A stretch of 64,000 nt of DNA from Lachnospiraceae bacterium. GTDB taxonomy: Bacteria; Bacillota; Clostridia; Lachnospirales; Lachnospiraceae. The position numbers and the translations under genes were made by a program. The notes beneath the pieces are model-generated. The model made no database searches. It had not been told where the DNA came from and saw only the letters and a list, made by a program, of their open reading frames with translations. Shown here piece by piece: positions 61,025-64,000 of the stretch (the stretch's first letter is position 1; each line of letters begins with the position of its first letter). The stretch spans positions 36,517 to 100,516 of the forward strand of contig SFDP01000008.1 in assembly GCA_004558185.1 (NCBI GenBank), given 5' to 3'.

Positions 61025-62305
61025 ATGGTAAATGCGATTGTAGGCGCCAACTGGGGCGATGAAGGAAAAGGAAAAATCACGGATATGCTGGCTAAGGAGG
61101 CGGATATTATTGTACGCTTTCAGGGTGGAGCCAATGCCGGACATACTATTGTAAATAAGTACGGCAAGTTTGCACTGCATATCGTTCCTTCCGGTATTTT
61201 TTATGATCATACGACCAGCATCATCGGAAATGGTGTGGCATTAAATGTACCCAAGCTGTTTGAGGAACTGGAAAGCCTGAAGGAAAAGGGGGTTCCTGCT
61301 CCTAAAATTCTGGTTTCCGACAGAGCCCAGATGGTGATGAGCTATCACATTCTTTTTGACCAGTATGAGGAAGAAAGACTGGGAAAAAATTCCTTTGGTT
61401 CTACGAAATCAGGAATTGCTCCTTTCTACTCTGATAAATTTGCCAAAATCGGCTTTCAGGTCAGTGAGCTTTTCGATGAAGACTCCCTGATGGAAAAAAT
61501 AGAGAGGGTCTGTGATACCAAAAACGTTTTGCTGGAGCATTTATACCATAAACCCCGGCTTGAGCCCGGAGAAATTTATCGGGAACTGATGTCCTATAAG
61601 GAAATGGTTGCTCCCTATGTATGTGATGTATCCCTGTTTTTATGGAAGGCTGTTCAGGAGGGAAAAAACATTCTGCTGGAGGGACAGTTGGGGTCCTTAA
61701 AAGACCCGGATCATGGCATTTATCCCATGGTAACCTCATCCTCTACGCTGGCAGCCTACGGTGCCATTGGTGCAGGACTTCCACCCTATGAAATCAAGCG
61801 GATCATTACCGTATGTAAGGCCTACTCCAGTGCGGTGGGAGCAGGTGCCTTCGTTTCTGAAATTTTTGGCGAGGAAGCGGATGAGCTGAGAAGACGAGGT
61901 GGTGATGGTGGAGAATATGGTGCTACTACCGGCCGCCCCAGAAGAATGGGCTGGTTTGATGTGGTGGCCTCCAAGTATGGCTGCCGTATTCAGGGAACTA
62001 CAGACGTGGCCTTTACGGTGCTTGACGTACTGGGCTACCTGGATGAGATTCCTGTCTGTGTAGGCTATGAAATTGACGGCAAAGTAACTACAGATTTTCC
62101 TACCACCAGTCTGCTGAATAAGGCAAAGCCTGTACTGGAGGTATTGCCGGGCTGGAAATGCGACATCCGGGGAATTAGGGAATATGAAGCATTACCGGAA
62201 AATTGCCGGAAGTATATTGAATTTGTAGAGGAAAGGATTGGCTTCCCTATCACCATGATTTCCAATGGGCCGGGAAGAGAGGATATTATCTTTCGGAAAA
62301 AATAG
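61025..62305 (+). CDS. purA: Adenylosuccinate synthetase
   Basis: GTP-dependent joining of IMP and aspartate to adenylosuccinate. The 426-residue enzyme has the P-loop-like GANWGDEGKGKITDML (about 7-22), the catalytic GGANAGHTIV (His about 40), FGSTKSGIAPFYSDK (IMP site), and VTSSSTLAAYGAIGAG. GGAGG lies before the ATG. With purB just upstream it covers the IMP-to-AMP branch. Followed by a terminator. Confidence 0.97.
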   Translation: MVNAIVGANWGDEGKGKITDMLAKEADIIVRFQGGANAGHTIVNKYGKFALHIVPSGIFYDHTTSIIGNGVALNVPKLFEELESLKEKGVPAPKILVSDRAQMVMSYHILFDQYEEERLGKNSFGSTKSGIAPFYSDKFAKIGFQVSELFDEDSLMEKIERVCDTKNVLLEHLYHKPRLEPGEIYRELMSYKEMVAPYVCDVSLFLWKAVQEGKNILLEGQLGSLKDPDHGIYPMVTSSSTLAAYGAIGAGLPPYEIKRIITVCKAYSSAVGAGAFVSEIFGEEADELRRRGGDGGEYGATTGRPRRMGWFDVVASKYGCRIQGTTDVAFTVLDVLGYLDEIPVCVGYEIDGKVTTDFPTTSLLNKAKPVLEVLPGWKCDIRGIREYEALPENCRKYIEFVEERIGFPITMISNGPGREDIIFRKK

Positions 62306-62311
62306 GAGGGA

Positions 62312-62339
62312 GGGTGCTGTAATACAGTACCCTTTTTTT
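62312..62339 (+). terminator. Rho-independent terminator after purA
   Basis: GGGTGCTGT (62312-62320) pairs with ACAGTACCC (62324-62332), one G-U pair, then seven T. Confidence 0.9.
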
Positions 62340-62379
62340 CGAGGGAATCGATTGTAAAATTGGATTTTTCACTTATTTA

Positions 62380-62474
62380 TGATGTTAGGGTCAAAAGCCC
62401 CTAACTATGATACCTACGGATTGTTACGTACTTCGTACTCCCACAATCCTGCAAAATATTCGCATATCGTGGTG
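62380..62474 (+). repeat. R1 element, copy 3 (truncated at the 3' end)
   Basis: First 95 nt match copies 1 and 2 up to TATCGTGGTG; the right inverted-repeat end is missing and is not found downstream in the window. The break point adjoins ATGCACAAAAA, the start of the DUF4143 gene's control region. Confidence 0.78.
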
Positions 62475-62560
62475 ATGCACAAAAAATAGTAATGGCTATT
62501 GAAGTAAAAACAATTTAGCGGTAAAATGACATTACCAAAATTTGTGCAATGCACAAAAAC
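62475..62560 (+). promoter_or_regulatory. Promoter and candidate operator of the DUF4143 ATPase gene
   Basis: TTGAAG (62499-62504), 17-bp spacer, TAAAAT (62522-62527). TTTGTGC-AAT-GCACAAA (62541-62557) is a perfect inverted repeat just past the predicted start. The direct repeat ATGCACAAAAA occurs at 62475-62485 and 62549-62559, so the promoter is flanked by half-sites, as for a looping repressor. Confidence 0.5.
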
Positions 62561-62573
62561 AAGGAGTGATATT

Positions 62574-63827
62574 ATGGAGATTAAGAGAGATTCATACATT
62601 GAACAGTTAAAGATAAGAAAAGATAACGGAATGATTAAGATTATCACGGGAATCAGAAGATGCGGCAAATCATTCCTGTTATTTGTGTTGTTTAAGAAGT
62701 ATTTACTGGAGAGTGGCATAGATAGTGACCACATCATTGAGATTGCTTTAGATGGCATTGAAAATGAGGAACTGAGAGATCCAAAGAAGTGTTATCAGCA
62801 TATTAAAGATGTAATGAAAGATGACCAGAAGTATTATCTGCTCTTGGATGAAGTACAGTTTATGCAACGATTTGAGGAAGTGCTGAATAGTTTGCTTCGT
62901 ATCAGCAACATTGATGTGTATGTAACTGGCAGTAATTCTAAATTTTTATCTAGCGATATTGTAACTGAATTTAGGGGCAGAGGAGATGAAATCAGAATTT
63001 ATCCGTTGTCCTTCGCAGAGTTCTATGCGGCTCTTGATGGAGATTATGATGATGCTTGGGAGGAATATATGATATATGGTGGCTTGCCACAAGTGGCACA
63101 ATTCTCTGTGGAACGCCAAAAGGCTGAGTATCTTAAAAATATTTTTACCAATGTTTATATCAAGGATGTGGTAGAGCGAAACAGGATTCAAAATGTTGAT
63201 GAGATTGGAACTTTGGTAGATATATTAGCTTCTGCCATTGGAGCCCCTACAAATCCAACCAAAATATCAAATACCTTTAAAAGTGAACGAGGTATCAATT
63301 ATAGTAATAAAACCATATCTAACCATATTGATTATCTGGCAGAGGCATTTTTGATTTCTAAAGCGGACCGGTATGATATTAAAGGTAGAAAATATGTGGG
63401 TGCAAATCTGAAATATTATTTTTCAGATGTTGGACTTAGAAATGCCAGACTAAACTTCAGACAGCAGGAGCCTACTCATATTATGGAGAACATTGTTTAT
63501 AATGAGCTGCTTGTGCGTGGTTACAATGTGGATGTTGGTATTGTGGATGTATTTGCAAAGAATAGTGAAGGAAAGAGGGTTCATAAGCAATTAGAGGTTG
63601 ATTTTGTAGTGAACCAGGGCAGTCAGAGATATTACATTCAGGTGGCTTATGATATGACCTCTGAGGAAAAGCAGATGCAGGAACTTAATTCATTCCGAAA
63701 TATTCCGGATTCATTTAAGAAGATTGTTATAGTGAATGGAACGAAAAAGCCTTGGAGAAATGAGGAAGGATTCGTGTTCATGGGCATGAAATATTTTCTG
63801 CTCAATGCAGATAGTTTGGAGTTTTAG
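62574..63827 (+). CDS. AAA ATPase with DUF4143 domain
   Basis: A 417-residue P-loop protein. AAA_14-type ATPase at the N-terminus with Walker A ITGIRRCGKSFLL (about 21-33) and Walker B YYLLLDEVQF (about 86-95), sensor-like VTGSNSKFLSSDI, then the DUF4143 winged-helix/nuclease-like C-terminal half (about 205-417) with GANLKYYFSDVGLRNA and LEVDFVV. Such proteins are widespread, often sporadic, and of unknown role. The ATG at 62574 has AAGGAG upstream. It stands alone behind the truncated R1 copy, suggesting local rearrangement or acquisition. Confidence 0.88.
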   Translation: MEIKRDSYIEQLKIRKDNGMIKIITGIRRCGKSFLLFVLFKKYLLESGIDSDHIIEIALDGIENEELRDPKKCYQHIKDVMKDDQKYYLLLDEVQFMQRFEEVLNSLLRISNIDVYVTGSNSKFLSSDIVTEFRGRGDEIRIYPLSFAEFYAALDGDYDDAWEEYMIYGGLPQVAQFSVERQKAEYLKNIFTNVYIKDVVERNRIQNVDEIGTLVDILASAIGAPTNPTKISNTFKSERGINYSNKTISNHIDYLAEAFLISKADRYDIKGRKYVGANLKYYFSDVGLRNARLNFRQQEPTHIMENIVYNELLVRGYNVDVGIVDVFAKNSEGKRVHKQLEVDFVVNQGSQRYYIQVAYDMTSEEKQMQELNSFRNIPDSFKKIVIVNGTKKPWRNEEGFVFMGMKYFLLNADSLEF

Positions 63828-63891
63828 TATGGAAAATTAGATGATTTATTTCGGTATAGAAGATATGGATATAAAGTCAGGAGGCAGAGAA

Positions 63892-63942
63892 ATGCCCTTA
63901 CGGTATAATTCATTAGGAAAGTATCAGATTCAGAGCAGTTAA
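63892..63942 (+). CDS. Possible 16-residue leader peptide
   Basis: ATG at 63892 with AGGAGG 7 nt upstream, 16 codons ending TAA at 63942. No homologue known to me. It directly precedes a hairpin with alternative pairings, which is the arrangement of an attenuation leader, but chance is quite possible. Confidence 0.25.
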   Translation: MPLRYNSLGKYQIQSS

Positions 63943-63992
63943 GAAGAGCAGATTCCTTCATTGAGTAAATCTGCTCTGAATGTGATTCTTTT
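63928..63992 (+). terminator. Terminator-like structure with alternative stems
   Basis: AGAGCAGATT (63945-63954) pairs perfectly with AATCTGCTCT (63968-63977); ATTCAGAGCAG (63928-63938) pairs perfectly with the overlapping CTGCTCTGAAT (63971-63981). TTCTTTT follows 7 nt later. It may end the DUF4143 gene. Confidence 0.5.
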
Positions 63993-64000
63993 CAATTGTA

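Noticed and set aside
62312-62339. Hairpin after purA as a riboswitch for the next gene.
   Set aside because: It is a plain terminator directly after the purA stop, and the next gene has its own promoter downstream.
38747-62474. R1 repeats as a CRISPR array.
   Set aside because: Copies are more than 11 kb apart, palindromic at the ends, without regular spacers or cas genes.
1-64000. tRNA, rRNA, phage attachment sites or an intact insertion sequence.
   Set aside because: None could be supported by reading; no transposase, integrase or cloverleaf was recognised.

Overview
The window looks like a chromosomal segment of a spore-forming, anaerobic Clostridia-type Firmicute, most likely a Lachnospiraceae member. 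The complete spoIIIA operon and spoIVB point to sporulation. A stand-alone glycyl-radical protein and type III glutamine synthetase point to an anaerobic gut-type lifestyle, and promoters are SigA-like. No rRNA, tRNA, CRISPR array or intact transposase was seen.

Layout. 1-3.1 kb: 3' end of ribF, then rpsO and pnp. 3.2-3.4 kb (minus): a minimal 80-residue glycyl-radical protein. 3.6-8.7 kb: spoIIIAA-AH. 8.7-11.6 kb: prfC and a transglutaminase-like lipoprotein. 11.7-22.1 kb: the conserved Firmicute run asp23-nusB-xseA-xseB-ispA-dxs-tlyA-nadK-argR-recN-spoIVB, which ends at a strong terminator without the usual spo0A. 22.2-26.6 kb (minus): a short CstA-type transporter with a LytS/LytTR two-component pair and a small Cys-rich membrane protein, resembling the pyruvate-sensing BtsSR-BtsT module. 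26.8-30.9 kb: an EamA half-transporter, an FAD oxidoreductase, a glycosyltransferase fused to a MarR-like domain, and an unknown membrane-anchored protein. 31.0-34.8 kb: an A+T-rich three-gene cassette (DUF262, DUF3696-type ATPase, unknown protein) plus a GNAT; this is the best candidate for an undescribed, probably defensive, system.

34.9-62.3 kb is a striking glutamine-economy region. It holds two glutamine synthetases (glnN and glnA), GOGAT (gltB, gltD), an ANTAR RNA-binding regulator next to glnA, and five glutamine amidotransferases (purF, pyrG, gltB, carA, asnB), along with carB, dapL, purB and purA. A CZB-type chemoreceptor lies inside it. The leaders of glnN, pyrG and carA each carry a Rho-independent terminator whose 5' arm can instead sit in a small hairpin with the hexaloop AAAGGY. 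asnB has its own strong leader terminator. These leaders suggest control by transcription attenuation, with the ANTAR protein as the obvious but unproven candidate.

Two families of small non-coding repeats are present. R1 is a palindrome-ended, MITE-like element (161-bp and 120-bp copies and one truncated copy) with 5-6 bp candidate target duplications. The second is a ~52-nt leader hairpin element ending in an SD-like GAGAGG, found upstream of dxs, gltD and (shortened) spoIVB, and once with no gene start. The window ends with a DUF4143-type ATPase and a terminator-like hairpin.
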